Shown here: one piece after another, positions 38,069-47,292 of the stretch
Numbering within the stretch: the stretch's first letter is position 1
How the letters are laid out: every line of letters starts with the position of its first letter
NCBI RefSeq assembly: GCF_009931115.1
Contig: NZ_CP047491.1
Span: 1,935,501-1,999,500 of the forward strand
Direction: 5' to 3'
Length of the DNA stretch: 64,000 nucleotides
DNA from: Microbulbifer hydrolyticus
GTDB taxonomy: Bacteria > Pseudomonadota > Gammaproteobacteria > Pseudomonadales > Cellvibrionaceae
Program-made: the position numbers and the translations under genes
The notes under the pieces: model-generated
Told to the model about the DNA's origin: nothing
Seen by the model: the letters and a program-made list of their open reading frames with translations, nothing else
Database searches by the model: none

Positions 38069-38084
38069 TTCAACGCTTGTTGAA
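38069..38084. promoter_or_regulatory. Putative TetR operator in the symporter/TetR divergent region
   Basis: TTCAACGCTTGTTGAA is a perfect palindrome with 6-bp arms, 66 bases before the symporter start and 54 bases before the TetR start. It is well placed to control both genes. Confidence 0.75.
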
Positions 38085-38137
38085 CTGTCAAGCGGTCGGG
38101 TATTCTTGGGAACCTCAGATCAAAGGTAGAGCGGGCA

Positions 38138-38857
38138 ATGACGACGGCGGTGGCAGGTAAGAAAACGGCGGGTGCCGGTAAATCGCCCAGTGCAAAAGGT
38201 AAGGGCGGCGCCCGGGTAACGGCGCGCAGCCAGGAGCGGCGCGAGCTGATTCTCGATGCGGCCGAGGAGCTGTTTGCCCTGCACGGGTTTGATGGCGTCA
38301 CCTTGCGGCAGATTGCTAACCAGGCCGGGGTAGATGTCGCACTCACCAGCTACTATTTTGGCCCCAAGCTTGAGTTGTTTGATGCGGTGTTACAGCGGCG
38401 CGGTGAGATCCTGAACCGGGCGCGGCTGGATGCCTTGCGTGCAGCGGAAGAAGAGTTTGCTCCGGAGCCGCCACCGATCGAGAAGGTCATCGAGGCGTTC
38501 CTGCGTCCATTGGAAATCGCTCAGGAAACGGAAGACCGCGGCTGGCGTAACTACTGCGCGCTGATTGCTTACGTCAACAACTCGCCGGTCTGGGGCGAAA
38601 AAATGATCAGCAAGCACTTCGACAAACTGGTGCGTGAGTTTGGTGATGCGATGCATCGCTGCTTCCCGAAAGCGAGCGCCAAGCAAATATACTGGTGCTA
38701 CCACAATCTGTCGGGCGCCCTGTCTCTGACCTTTGCCGACACCGGGCGTATCGATCACCTTTCCAGAAACGCCTGTCAGTCCCACGACTTCCAGTCCGCC
38801 TACGACTGCATGATTCCGTTTATGGCTGCGGGCTTCCGGGAAGTGTGTGGAGGCTAG
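38138..38857 (+). CDS. TetR-family regulator of the PHA/transport cluster
   Basis: A 239-residue TetR repressor with a basic, Gly/Lys-rich N-terminal extension (~30 residues) before the helix-turn-helix RRELILDAAEELFALHGFDGVTLRQIANQAGVDVALTSYYFGPK. The C-terminal ligand domain resembles the CerR-like group and is not identifiable further. It is transcribed divergently from the symporter. The same TTCAAC-N4-GTTGAA motif occurs in its own promoter region and three times before the TonB-dependent receptor, so it probably represses itself, the symporter and the receptor. The inducer may be an acyl-CoA or the imported acid; this is inference. Confidence 0.88.
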   Translation: MTTAVAGKKTAGAGKSPSAKGKGGARVTARSQERRELILDAAEELFALHGFDGVTLRQIANQAGVDVALTSYYFGPKLELFDAVLQRRGEILNRARLDALRAAEEEFAPEPPPIEKVIEAFLRPLEIAQETEDRGWRNYCALIAYVNNSPVWGEKMISKHFDKLVREFGDAMHRCFPKASAKQIYWCYHNLSGALSLTFADTGRIDHLSRNACQSHDFQSAYDCMIPFMAAGFREVCGG

Positions 38858-38897
38858 TCGATAGGGTCTCCCGGTTATCGACTCGGTAGCAGATACA

Positions 38898-38932
38898 AAA
38901 AAAGCGGCCTCCCGCAGGAGGCCGCTTTTTTT
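38898..38932. terminator. Bidirectional Rho-independent terminator
   Basis: GC-rich stem GCGGCCTCC/GGAGGCCGC with loop CGCA, flanked by A and T runs, between the convergent TetR gene and the small periplasmic protein gene. Confidence 0.93.
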
Positions 38933-38955
38933 CGGGCCGAATACGTCGGCAGGAT

Positions 38956-39252
38956 TCAGCCGCGGTGCTTCTTCACCGTGTGCAGGGCAACATCCCATTC
39001 AAAATACACGTAGAAGTCGTTGTATTCCCAGCGGGTAATAGCCGGCTCGCCCACCGGGCCCTGAATGCCGAGCGGTTCGCCAAGGCGCGCCGTTACTTCG
39101 TCTTTCTTCAGGCCGCGCATTTGTTCCACACGGGTTTCACTGCTCTGGGCGCCAACGGGCACCTCGAGGTTTTCTGCATGGGCGCCTACAGACAGGGCCA
39201 GCAGGGTCGCGCCAGCCAGCGCAGGAAGTTGTTTGCGGAGTCCGTTGAACAT
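38956..39252 (-). CDS. Small periplasmic BamE-like protein
   Basis: A 98-residue exported protein. Signal peptide MFNGLRKQLPALAGATLLALSVGAHA, with cleavage after AHA. The mature part contains MRGLKKDEVTARLGEPLGIQGPVGEPAITRWEYNDFYVYFEWDVALHTV, a pattern like the SmpA/OmlA (BamE) fold: a helix with G-x-P followed by paired strands. No lipobox, so it is soluble periplasmic and not BamE itself. Start 39252 is chosen because GGAGAAGG lies directly upstream; the open frame continues upstream without similarity to a signal peptide. Function unknown. Confidence 0.75.
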   Translation of the reverse strand: MFNGLRKQLPALAGATLLALSVGAHAENLEVPVGAQSSETRVEQMRGLKKDEVTARLGEPLGIQGPVGEPAITRWEYNDFYVYFEWDVALHTVKKHRG

Positions 39253-39450
39253 GAGCCTTCTCCGGGTATCGTTGTTCTTTATGGCAGCCATTAAAGCAGA
39301 TATTGTGCCGAAACACGCGGAGTTCTTCACGTTTTTCTTCGATTGGGGGAGTATTTCCGGCTCAAACTCCACCATCGGTAGTGCCCGTAACAGGGCTGCG
39401 AATCGCCTGTGCTAACCTGAGTGCTACTGCGTCGCCTTGAGTGTCCAGGG

Positions 39451-41082
39451 ATGGGAACCAGACATTTCTTTTCTTCCGCCGGCCTGCTGGTTGGAACAAT
39501 ATTCTTCGCATTGTCCTTAACCCCCTCACTGATTCCCCGCGAGGGAGTCGTGCAGGGCGTCATATCTGGAGTCGCGCTGGCGGCTGGTTACGGTGTGGGT
39601 GTGCTGCTCCTGTGGTTGTGGAAGTTCTTCGAGCTCCCGTCTGCCAGTGCGCGGACCCAGCGCTACCTTCGCCTGGCGGCCGGGGTGATGTGTGGCCTGC
39701 TTGCGCTCGGGTTTCTGTGGCAGGCGAACAACTGGCAAAACTCTGTGCGCGCACTGATCGGGCTGGAGGCGGGACCGGGGGTAAGGCCACTTACCATAGC
39801 GCTGGTCGCCGCACTGCTGTTTCTGCTGATACTGCTTTTGGGGAAGCTTTTTCGCCGTCTGTTTCACCTTGTTTCCGGTAAGCTCGCGCGCCGGGTTCCC
39901 AGCCGTATTTCCATCGTCCTTGGCCTGCTGGCGGCATTCTGGCTGTTCTGGGCGGTGATCAATGACGTGCTGCTATCCGCTGCGCTGCACACGGTAGACG
40001 GTATCTACCAGCGGCTGGACGCCAAAATTGTGCCGGATATGAAGCCGCCGTCGGACCCGGGCAAGGCGGGCAGCGCCGCATCGCTATTGCGCTGGAACGA
40101 CATGGGGCACCAGGGGCGTCGCTATCTGGCTCTGGGCCCGACCAGCGATGACATCGCCAAGGTTACCGGCACCGCGAAGGATCCGATCCGGGTGTACGCA
40201 GGGCTCAATGCCGCTGACTCCCCGGATGAGCGGGCACACCTGGCACTGGAAGAGCTGAAGCGGGTAGGGGGGTTCGATCGCCCCGTACTGGTGCTGATTA
40301 CGCCGACAGGTACCGGTTGGGTAGACCCGGGGGCCATCAATTCGGTCGAGTATCTGTTCGCGGGTGATATCGCCAGTGTGGCGGCGCAGTACTCCTACCT
40401 CCCGAGTCCCATTGCACTGATGACTCAGGACGCCTACGGGCGGGAAACCGCCGAAGCATTATTCGACAGTATTTACGGTTACTGGCGCACGCTGCCCAAG
40501 GCGAGCCGGCCAAAACTGTACCTGTTTGGCCTCAGTCTCGGCGCACTGAACTCCGACCGCTCGTTTGATTTCTTCGACATCATCGATGACCCCTTCCACG
40601 GCGCCCTGTGGACCGGACCGCCGTTTCGCAGCGACACATGGCGGGAGGTTACCGCTGAGCGGGATGCCGGCTCGCCGGCCTGGCTGCCGCAGTTCCACGG
40701 CGGTGCCATGGTGCGGTTTGGCAATCATTTTGGCGGTTACGACAAGGGCACTGAGCCCTGGGGTCGCTTTCGCATTGCCTATCTGCAGCATGGCAGTGAT
40801 CCCATCGTATTCTTCGAGCCACAGGCCGCCTACCGCAGGCCGGCGTGGATGCAGAAACCGCGCGCGCAGGATGTGTCGCCGGATCTCGAGTGGTACCCGA
40901 TTGTCACCATGCTCCAGCTGGCGATGGATATGCACGCGGGTATTGCGCCCATGGGGTACGGCCACAGTTATGCGCCAGGGGATTACGTAGACGCCTGGTA
41001 TCACCTCACCGAGCCAGAGGGCTGGGACGAGCGCAAGCTGAAGAAGTTGAAAGAAAACCTGCTGCAGTGGAATAAGCGCTGA
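39451..41082 (+). CDS. Membrane-anchored alpha/beta-hydrolase family protein
   Basis: A 543-residue protein with four N-terminal membrane segments (about residues 9-30, 35-60, 75-95, 115-135, plus one near 155-180) and a C-terminal soluble hydrolase domain. The domain pair corresponds to the alpha/beta-hydrolase N-terminal membrane and C-terminal catalytic families (PF15420/PF10081). The nucleophile elbow is probably FGLSLGALNS, and a C-terminal His lies in YGHSYAPGDYVDAWY. ATG 39451 gives MGTRHFFSSAGLLVG; the ribosome-binding site is weak. It is monocistronic, convergent with no neighbour, and followed by lolC. Physiological substrate unknown. Confidence 0.82.
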   Translation: MGTRHFFSSAGLLVGTIFFALSLTPSLIPREGVVQGVISGVALAAGYGVGVLLLWLWKFFELPSASARTQRYLRLAAGVMCGLLALGFLWQANNWQNSVRALIGLEAGPGVRPLTIALVAALLFLLILLLGKLFRRLFHLVSGKLARRVPSRISIVLGLLAAFWLFWAVINDVLLSAALHTVDGIYQRLDAKIVPDMKPPSDPGKAGSAASLLRWNDMGHQGRRYLALGPTSDDIAKVTGTAKDPIRVYAGLNAADSPDERAHLALEELKRVGGFDRPVLVLITPTGTGWVDPGAINSVEYLFAGDIASVAAQYSYLPSPIALMTQDAYGRETAEALFDSIYGYWRTLPKASRPKLYLFGLSLGALNSDRSFDFFDIIDDPFHGALWTGPPFRSDTWREVTAERDAGSPAWLPQFHGGAMVRFGNHFGGYDKGTEPWGRFRIAYLQHGSDPIVFFEPQAAYRRPAWMQKPRAQDVSPDLEWYPIVTMLQLAMDMHAGIAPMGYGHSYAPGDYVDAWYHLTEPEGWDERKLKKLKENLLQWNKR

Positions 41083-41168
41083 ATGCTGTTGTCCAATTTG
41101 CCGGACGGACCCGGGTATTGTGCGTAAATACTTGGATTTCTTGGCGTTTTTCCGCTTAAATCAACTTC

Positions 41169-42410
41169 ATGATAAAACCAGTTCCCCTCTATATCGGCCT
41201 CCGCTACGTGGCCGCCCGCCGCCGGCAGCAGTTCATTTCCTTTATCAACGGATTCTCGCTGTTGGGCATGGCGCTGGGCGTGCTGGCGCTGATCGTGGTG
41301 AGCTCGGTGATGAACGGTTTCGACCGCGAATTGAAAACCCGCATCCTGTCGGTAGTGCCCCACGGTTTTGTGGAACAGCAAGGCGGGCTGGAAGACTGGT
41401 CCGCAGCGGCCGACACCCTGCGCCAGCAGCCACACGTGGTCGCCGCCAGCCCCTTCGTGCGCGGCTTTGCGCTGCTCGGTGCCAACAACCAGTCCCAGGG
41501 CGTTGAGTTCCAGGGCGTGGATCCTGTCGCCCTGCGCGAGGTCTCCGCCGTGGGCGAACATATGCTGATGGGCAGCCTCGATGCGCTGGAGTCCCGCAGT
41601 TACAACATCGTCCTCGGCCGTATCCTCGCGCGCCAGCTGGGTGTCATTCCCGGTGACAGCGTCATCCTCACGCTGCCGGAAGTGGTGATCACCCCCGCGG
41701 GTATTTTCCCCCGCACCAAGCGCTTCACCGTCGCCGGTGTGTTCTCCGTGGGAGCGCAGGTGGACCAGAACATGGCGCTGATGCATCTCGACGATGCCGC
41801 GCGCCTGCTGCGCATGCGGGGCAAGGTGCAGGGGCTGCAGCTCAAGTTTGACGATATGAACAACGCCCTCGGGCGCGTGGAAGGCTACGCCCAATCCCTT
41901 GGTGAAGACTTCAGCGGCGAAGACTGGAGCCACTCCCAGGGCAGCCTGTTCCAGGCAGTGAAAATGGAGAAAACCGTCGTCACCCTGATGCTGATGATCA
42001 TTGTGGCGGTAGCCGCATTCAATATCGTCTCCGCGCTGGTGCTGATGGTGGCGGACAAACGTTCGGACATCGCGGTGCTGCGTACCCTCGGCCTTACCTC
42101 CCGTCAGATCATGGCGGTGTTTGTGGTGCAGGGCAGTGCCATCGGGATCATCGGCGCATTGATCGGCGGCCTCCTGGGGACCCTGATCGCGCTGAACCTG
42201 ACCGATCTGGTGTCCTGGATCGAGCATGTGGTGGGCGCGAAAATCTTCGATCCGCGGGTGTTTTTCGTCAGCTTCCTGCCGTCGGAGTTCCGCCCCGGCG
42301 ACGCGATCATGGTATTGAGTGCCGCGGTCGTCATGAGCCTGCTGGCAACACTGTTCCCGGCCTGGCGCGCGGCACAGATTGCGCCGGCAGAAGCGCTCCG
42401 TTACGAATAA
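41169..42410 (+). CDS. lolC: Lipoprotein-releasing ABC transporter permease LolC/E-type
   Basis: Inner-membrane subunit of the LolCDE machine, which extracts outer-membrane lipoproteins and hands them to LolA. The 413-residue protein has the MacB/FtsX topology: an N-terminal helix ([34 protein letters not shown]), a large periplasmic domain (~45-265), then three helices at the C-terminus. The signature [10 protein letters not shown] is shared with LolE downstream. The gene begins the order lolC-lolD-lolE, with 60 bases before lolD. This first permease is called LolC by position; the two permeases are paralogous and exact C/E identity rests on order. Confidence 0.93.
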   Translation: MIKPVPLYIGLRYVAARRRQQFISFINGFSLLGMALGVLALIVVSSVMNGFDRELKTRILSVVPHGFVEQQGGLEDWSAAADTLRQQPHVVAASPFVRGFALLGANNQSQGVEFQGVDPVALREVSAVGEHMLMGSLDALESRSYNIVLGRILARQLGVIPGDSVILTLPEVVITPAGIFPRTKRFTVAGVFSVGAQVDQNMALMHLDDAARLLRMRGKVQGLQLKFDDMNNALGRVEGYAQSLGEDFSGEDWSHSQGSLFQAVKMEKTVVTLMLMIIVAVAAFNIVSALVLMVADKRSDIAVLRTLGLTSRQIMAVFVVQGSAIGIIGALIGGLLGTLIALNLTDLVSWIEHVVGAKIFDPRVFFVSFLPSEFRPGDAIMVLSAAVVMSLLATLFPAWRAAQIAPAEALRYE

Positions 42411-42469
42411 GCCCGATAAATTCAGCGGACGGGCACGACCCGTCTGCCACAAGGTAAACGAATCACAAG

Positions 42470-43219
42470 ATGAACAGCCAAGTGGAAATTCACCCGGAAG
42501 AATCCCGCCCGCAGGCGTCCGCCGACGTGGTGCTGGCCTGCCATCAACTTACCAAGACCTATCGCCAGGGCGTCGATCAACTGGACGTGCTGCGCGGCGT
42601 GGAGCTGGAGGTGCCGAAGGGGCAGCGCCTCGCTATTGTCGGTGCCTCGGGCTCCGGTAAATCCACCCTGCTGAACCTGCTGGGTGGCCTGGATACGCCC
42701 ACTTCCGGCGAAGTGTGGGTCGGCGGGCATAACCTCGCCGCGCTGAACGCCAACGAGCGCGGCTGGCTGCGCAACAGCAGCCTCGGGTTTGTATACCAGT
42801 TCCACCACCTGCTGAACGAATTCTCCGCGCTGGAAAACGTCGCCATGCCGCTGCTGATTGGCAAGCGCTCGGTTTCCGAATCCCGCGCCGCCGCGCAGGA
42901 AATGCTCGAGGCCGTGGGCCTCGGCCAACGCCTGACGCACAAGCCCGCGCAGCTCTCCGGTGGCGAGCGCCAGCGTGTGGCCATCGCCCGTGCCCTGGTG
43001 GCACGCCCCGCCTGCGTGCTGATGGATGAACCCACGGGCAACCTGGACCGCGCGACGGCGCATGAAATTCACAAACTGATGGACCGCCTCAACAGCGAGA
43101 CAGGAATCAGCTTTGTGATTGTCACCCACGACCCGGATCTCGCCGGCGCACTCGATCGCTGTCTTCACCTGGTCGATGGCGAACTGATAGAAGGCTGGCA
43201 GCAGGGCGATCATGTTTAG
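42470..43219 (+). CDS. lolD: Lipoprotein-releasing ABC ATPase LolD
   Basis: ATPase of the LolCDE complex. The 249-residue protein has Walker [13 protein letters not shown]-loop region [21 protein letters not shown] signature [15 protein letters not shown], Walker [13 protein letters not shown] and the switch His in VTHD. The LolD motif in the Q-loop area is recognisable. An N-terminal extension of ~20 residues ([21 protein letters not shown]) precedes the usual start of the fold. Its stop lies inside the lolE start region (8-base overlap), indicating translational coupling. Confidence 0.97.
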   Translation: MNSQVEIHPEESRPQASADVVLACHQLTKTYRQGVDQLDVLRGVELEVPKGQRLAIVGASGSGKSTLLNLLGGLDTPTSGEVWVGGHNLAALNANERGWLRNSSLGFVYQFHHLLNEFSALENVAMPLLIGKRSVSESRAAAQEMLEAVGLGQRLTHKPAQLSGGERQRVAIARALVARPACVLMDEPTGNLDRATAHEIHKLMDRLNSETGISFVIVTHDPDLAGALDRCLHLVDGELIEGWQQGDHV

Positions 43220-44480
43220 GCCATTACCCGCATTTATTGGCCTGCGCTACGCAGGCGCGCAGCGCAACGATCAGGATTCTGCCGGCCTGGTGTCGTTTAT
43301 CTCCGGACTGTCGATGATCGGCCTGATCCTCGGTGTGGCACTGATGATCGTGGTGATGTCGGTCATGAACGGGTTCGATCGCGAACTGCGCGAGCGCATC
43401 CTCGGCATCATGCCGCATGCCACCGTGTATAACGCCAGTCCGGATATCGACTGGACACAGCTGCGGGACCAGGTTGCCGCGGCGCCGGGCGTGACCGCCG
43501 CCGCCGAGGTGTGGCAGGTGAACGGACTCGCCCGCAATGGCCTCGAGGTAACACCGCTGCTGGTGCAGGGCGTCAATCCCGAAACCATCGTCAATGTGTC
43601 GACAATCGGTGAGTTCCTGCAGCCGAACAGTTTTGCCGCGCTCACCAGCGACCCGGCCGAGCCGGGCATCATCCTCGGGCGTGGCATTGCCGATAAGCTG
43701 GGCATCGCCGTCGGCGAGCAGCTCTCGGTAATCGTGCCGCAAAGTGGCAGCGCTGAATCCGGCGGTCGCACCGCCGCACAGCTGGCCGGCTTCCGGGTGG
43801 TGGATATCTTCCATTCCGGCACCGCGCTGGATCACTCCCTCGCATTGGTGGACTGGGCGCAGGCGCAATCCCTCGCCGGTGGCGCCGGTGGTGCCGGGGT
43901 GCAGATGCGGGTCAAGGATATGTTGCGATCGTTCGCGGTGTTCCAGCAGTTGCTGCGCCAGCTGCCGGCGGAAGGGTTTTACGGCAATGACTGGACCGGC
44001 ACCCACGGCAACCTGTACCAGGCCATCCAGATGTCGCGCAATCTGGTCAGCCTGCTGGTGTTCCTGATTATCGCCATTGCGGCATTCAACGTGGTTTCGA
44101 CTCTCGTCATGGTGGTGATCGACAAACACGGGGACATCGCCATCCTGCGCACCATGGGTGCCAGTACCCGCGAAATCCTGCTCACCTTTGTCAGTCAGGG
44201 CGCACTGGTGGGGCTAATCGGGGTGCTTGTGGGCGGAGTGCTCGGGGTGATCGGCGCGCTGCTGGTGACCGATGCCGTGGCCGGGCTGGAATCCCTGTTC
44301 GGTATCCAGTTCCTCAAGTCCGACGTGTATCCGGTGGATTACCTTCCGTCCGAGCTGGAGTGGGGTGACGTGGCACTGGTGGTGGGGGCGGGCTTTCTGC
44401 TGAGCCTTATCGCAACACTGTATCCTGCATTCCAGGCCAGTCGGGTGCAGCCGGCGGCCGCATTGCGGCACGACTTCTAG
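43212..44480 (+). CDS. lolE: Lipoprotein-releasing ABC transporter permease LolE-type
   Basis: Second permease of LolCDE, 422 residues. The same topology and the same [10 protein letters not shown] signature as LolC; the N-terminal helix is [27 protein letters not shown]. The periplasmic domain contains a Gly/Ala-rich loop ([15 protein letters not shown]). Three C-terminal helices include [19 protein letters not shown]. The ATG lies eight bases before the lolD stop. The gene is complete, and a non-coding gap of ~120 bases separates it from the convergent DUF2062 gene. Confidence 0.94.
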   Translation: MFRPLPAFIGLRYAGAQRNDQDSAGLVSFISGLSMIGLILGVALMIVVMSVMNGFDRELRERILGIMPHATVYNASPDIDWTQLRDQVAAAPGVTAAAEVWQVNGLARNGLEVTPLLVQGVNPETIVNVSTIGEFLQPNSFAALTSDPAEPGIILGRGIADKLGIAVGEQLSVIVPQSGSAESGGRTAAQLAGFRVVDIFHSGTALDHSLALVDWAQAQSLAGGAGGAGVQMRVKDMLRSFAVFQQLLRQLPAEGFYGNDWTGTHGNLYQAIQMSRNLVSLLVFLIIAIAAFNVVSTLVMVVIDKHGDIAILRTMGASTREILLTFVSQGALVGLIGVLVGGVLGVIGALLVTDAVAGLESLFGIQFLKSDVYPVDYLPSELEWGDVALVVGAGFLLSLIATLYPAFQASRVQPAAALRHDF

Positions 44481-44598
44481 TCCCCGCCATACCGGACTAC
44501 TGGGCAATCGCTCGGTGGTTCCGGTGCGCTCTTAATCAAGGGCAGGGTGGGTGATTCTCAGAAGGGAGGGGTGGTTTCCGCGGGCGCGGTACCGCGCG

Positions 44599-45135
44599 TT
44601 AGTTGCTCTCGCCCAGTTGCGCCTTGCGTTGTTCCAGCCGCGCATTCCAGCGCTTGACCACGTGCCAGCGCCAGATCGCCTGCATGACGAAATAGGCCAC
44701 CGTGGCAAAGAAAATCCCGCAGATCAGCGAGCCCGAAAATAGCGGCAACCAGATTCTTCCCACTTCCTCCGTTAGCCATTCCCACGACAGTTCGATCTTG
44801 AACGGCACGTGCGGCGTGCCGAGCAGCCACGCGCCCAGCTTGTAGGTGCTGTAGAAGATCGCCGGCATGGTCACCGGGTTGCTGATCCACACCAGTACCA
44901 TCGAAAGCGGCAGGTTGCAGCGGAACCACAACGCCAGCACTGCGGCAATCAGCATCTGGCCGGGCAGGGGGAGGAAACTGGTGAAGATGCCCACCGCAAA
45001 CGCCACGGAAACCGAGTGACGGTTCAGGTGAAACAGGTTGGGGTCGTGCAGCAGGGTGCCGAGTATCTTCAGGCCGCTATTTGCGCGCACTTGTTCGGGA
45101 GTTGGCAGCCAGCGCCTGATAGTACTCTTAGGCAT
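44599..45135 (-). CDS. DUF2062 domain membrane protein
   Basis: A 178-residue inner-membrane protein. The DUF2062 core is visible as NRHSVSVAFAVGIFTSFLPLPGQMLIAAVLALWFRCNLPLSMVLVWISNPVTMPAIFYSTYKLGAWLLG, with two to three membrane helices and the conserved NP motif; a further helix (LPLFSGSLICGIFFATVAYFVMQAIWRW) lies near the C-terminus. Its place next to lol genes recurs in Pseudomonas-like genomes. The family has no firmly established function. It converges with lolE, and its start codon lies opposite the long prp promoter region. Confidence 0.88.
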   Translation of the reverse strand: MPKSTIRRWLPTPEQVRANSGLKILGTLLHDPNLFHLNRHSVSVAFAVGIFTSFLPLPGQMLIAAVLALWFRCNLPLSMVLVWISNPVTMPAIFYSTYKLGAWLLGTPHVPFKIELSWEWLTEEVGRIWLPLFSGSLICGIFFATVAYFVMQAIWRWHVVKRWNARLEQRKAQLGESN

Positions 45136-45594
45136 GATTCAAATCTGCTCGATACTCTCGATTTGTCTTCTCGACTGGAAACTCGGGGCTGACAATCCGC
45201 TGTCTGGTTACCCTATAAGAATAGAGTGGCTGGGCCCGTTAATGGCCCTATAGCGGTCTTGGCGGTCAGCGCGGGCGCTATTATGCCCATATCACTTTTT
45301 TAAGACTACCATTGATGCCTTCGTAGTATTAACCCGGCCCACCCGGTCAGCCCGCTACAAACACAACCCTGCCTACTTTGGTGCGACCCCGACGCCATCG
45401 GGCGCCTCCGGCGTGAAAATCCTCTATCGCCACCCATGACTGCCAAGTCAGCCTAAAAATCCCAATGTGTTGACAGAAATTACGGTTGACGCAAAAAAAA
45501 TGGCCATTTAAGCTCCTGCAACCTATAAAGTGTCGACAATCTGGAGTGACACCAGAAGTCGACAGTCGAAGAATCGTTTGCGGGACCCGTGAGA
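45136..45594. other. Leader region of the prp operon
   Basis: 459 bases with no credible gene. The right half holds TTGACA at 45469-45474 and two GTCGAC-centred palindromes (45531-45540 and 45557-45564) close to the GntR gene start. The left half must contain the promoter of the DUF2062 gene. Confidence 0.6.
45531..45564. promoter_or_regulatory. Putative PrpR (GntR-type) operators
   Basis: Two GTCGAC palindromes: TGTCGACAAT (45531-45540) and AGTCGACA (45557-45564), with starts 26 bases apart, directly upstream of the GntR regulator gene of the prp operon. Methylcitrate operons with a GntR-type PrpR have been described with ATTGTCGACAAT-like operators, so autoregulation of the whole operon is plausible. 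Confidence 0.55.
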
Positions 45595-46329
45595 ATGGAA
45601 GGTCAGGCCACCAAAACATCCGCCGTCGACGGCAAGGCAGACGCCGCAGTGGCTGAGCCCGGCACATCCTCGCGGGGTTCACAGAGCCTCGCCGACCGCC
45701 TGTTCCTGACTCTGCGTAGCGAGATCGTGGAAGGGCGCATCGCCGCCGGCAGCAAGATCAGCGAGCCGGAACTGGCGCGCCGCTTCGACGCCAGCCGCGG
45801 CAGCCTGCGCGAAGCCCTGATGCGGCTGGAGTCCCTCAGCCTGATCGAACGCCGGGTCAACGTCGGCGCCCGGGTCGTGGATCTGACCGAGCGCGGCCTG
45901 CTGGAAATCTACGACGTCCGCGAAGCTCTGGAAGGCATGGCCTGCCGCCTGGCGGCGCAGAACCGCAGCGAGGAAGACCTGGTGGAACTGCGCCAGATGC
46001 TCGAGCGCCACGAGCAGCAGGAAGAGCTGCAAAAGGGCACCGCGTATTTCCAGCCGGAAGGCGACTTCGACTTTCACTTCCGCATCGTGCAGGCCGCTCA
46101 CAACGACCTGCTGATCGACACCCTCTGCAACAAGCTTTACTACCGCGTGCGCATGTACCGCTATCAGCTGGGTATGGCCAGCCCGCGCGCCCACCGCGCC
46201 TTCCGCGAACACAGCCACATTATTGAAGCCATCGAAGCAGGGGACGGCGAACTCGCCGAAATCCTGATGCGTCGCCACATTCGGGCGTCGCGCAGCAATA
46301 TCGAAAACAAGTTATCCAAGCAGAATTAA
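45595..46329 (+). CDS. GntR-family regulator of the 2-methylcitrate operon
   Basis: A 244-residue FadR-subfamily GntR repressor. A disordered N-terminus (~35 residues) precedes the winged helix (SLADRLFLTLRSEIVEGRIAAGSKISEPELARRFDASRGSLREALMRLESLSLIERRVNVGARV), and a C-terminal FCD ligand domain follows with metal/carboxylate-binding His residues (HEQQEELQ, DFHFRIV, FREHSHIIEAI). It is the first gene of the prp operon, the position of the GntR-type PrpR in Shewanella and pseudomonads; the ligand is probably methylcitrate or methylisocitrate. ATG 45595 is chosen; GTG 45589 is two codons upstream and cannot be excluded. Confidence 0.88.
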   Translation: MEGQATKTSAVDGKADAAVAEPGTSSRGSQSLADRLFLTLRSEIVEGRIAAGSKISEPELARRFDASRGSLREALMRLESLSLIERRVNVGARVVDLTERGLLEIYDVREALEGMACRLAAQNRSEEDLVELRQMLERHEQQEELQKGTAYFQPEGDFDFHFRIVQAAHNDLLIDTLCNKLYYRVRMYRYQLGMASPRAHRAFREHSHIIEAIEAGDGELAEILMRRHIRASRSNIENKLSKQN

Positions 46330-46376
46330 CACCAAACAACACCAAACCCGATTAAATGAGAGAACAGGGGCAGTTT

Positions 46377-47255
46377 ATGAGCAGACCAGAATCCGCCGGC
46401 GCACGCTTCCGTCAGGCCCTGAAAGACAACCAGCCGCTGCAGGTGGTGGGTACCATCAACGCCTACACTGCGATCATGGCCGAGCGCATCGGCCACCAGG
46501 CGATCTACCTGTCTGGCGGTGGCGTGGCCAACGCCTCCTACGGTCTGCCGGATCTGGGCATGACCAGCATGAACGACGTGCTCGAAGATGTGCGCCGTAT
46601 CACCGCCGCCTCCAGCCTGCCGCTGCTGGTGGATATCGATACCGGCTGGGGTGGTGCCTTCAATATTGGCCGCACCGTTAAAGAAATGATCCGCGCCGGT
46701 GCCGCCGCGGTACACATCGAAGATCAGGTAGCCCAGAAGCGCTGCGGCCACCGCCCGAACAAAGAGATCGTCTCCAAAGAAGAAATGGTCGACCGCATCA
46801 AGGCCGCGGTAGACGCGCGCAGTGATGACGACTTCTTCATCATGGCCCGCACCGACGCCTTCGCACAGGAAGGCCTCGAAGCCGCCATCGAGCGCGCCCA
46901 GGCCTGCATCGAAGCCGGTGCCGACGGCATCTTCGCCGAAGCCGTGACCGAGCTGGAACACTACCGCGCATTCAAAGACGCGTTGAACGTGCCGATCCTC
47001 GCCAACATCACCGAGTTCGGCCAGACCAAGCTGTACAACAAAGCCGAGCTGGGCGAGTCCGGTGCCGACATGGTGCTGTACCCGCTGTCCGCCTTCCGCG
47101 CCATGAACAAAGCCGCGGAAAATGTGTACACCAGCATCCTGGAGAAGGGCGACCAGCAGGCCGTGGTCGACACCATGCAGACCCGCGCGGAACTGTACGA
47201 CTACCTGAACTACCACGACTTTGAAGACAAGCTCGATCAGCTCTTCAAGAAGTAA
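46377..47255 (+). CDS. prpB: 2-methylisocitrate lyase
   Basis: Splits 2-methylisocitrate into pyruvate and succinate, the last step of propionate oxidation by the methylcitrate cycle. It is a 292-residue TIM-barrel enzyme of the isocitrate lyase/PEP mutase family with active-site loop [11 protein letters not shown] (Cys123), metal-binding DIDTGWGG and VHIEDQ. ATG 46377 gives the usual N-terminus ([15 protein letters not shown]), and AACAGGGGCAG lies before it; the ATG at 46356 is less likely. It lies 47 bases after the regulator gene and 37 before prpC, so it is part of one transcript. Confidence 0.97.
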   Translation: MSRPESAGARFRQALKDNQPLQVVGTINAYTAIMAERIGHQAIYLSGGGVANASYGLPDLGMTSMNDVLEDVRRITAASSLPLLVDIDTGWGGAFNIGRTVKEMIRAGAAAVHIEDQVAQKRCGHRPNKEIVSKEEMVDRIKAAVDARSDDDFFIMARTDAFAQEGLEAAIERAQACIEAGADGIFAEAVTELEHYRAFKDALNVPILANITEFGQTKLYNKAELGESGADMVLYPLSAFRAMNKAAENVYTSILEKGDQQAVVDTMQTRAELYDYLNYHDFEDKLDQLFKK

Positions 47256-47292
47256 TCGAACCGAAATCAAATCAAAAATAGGGGAAATAGAG

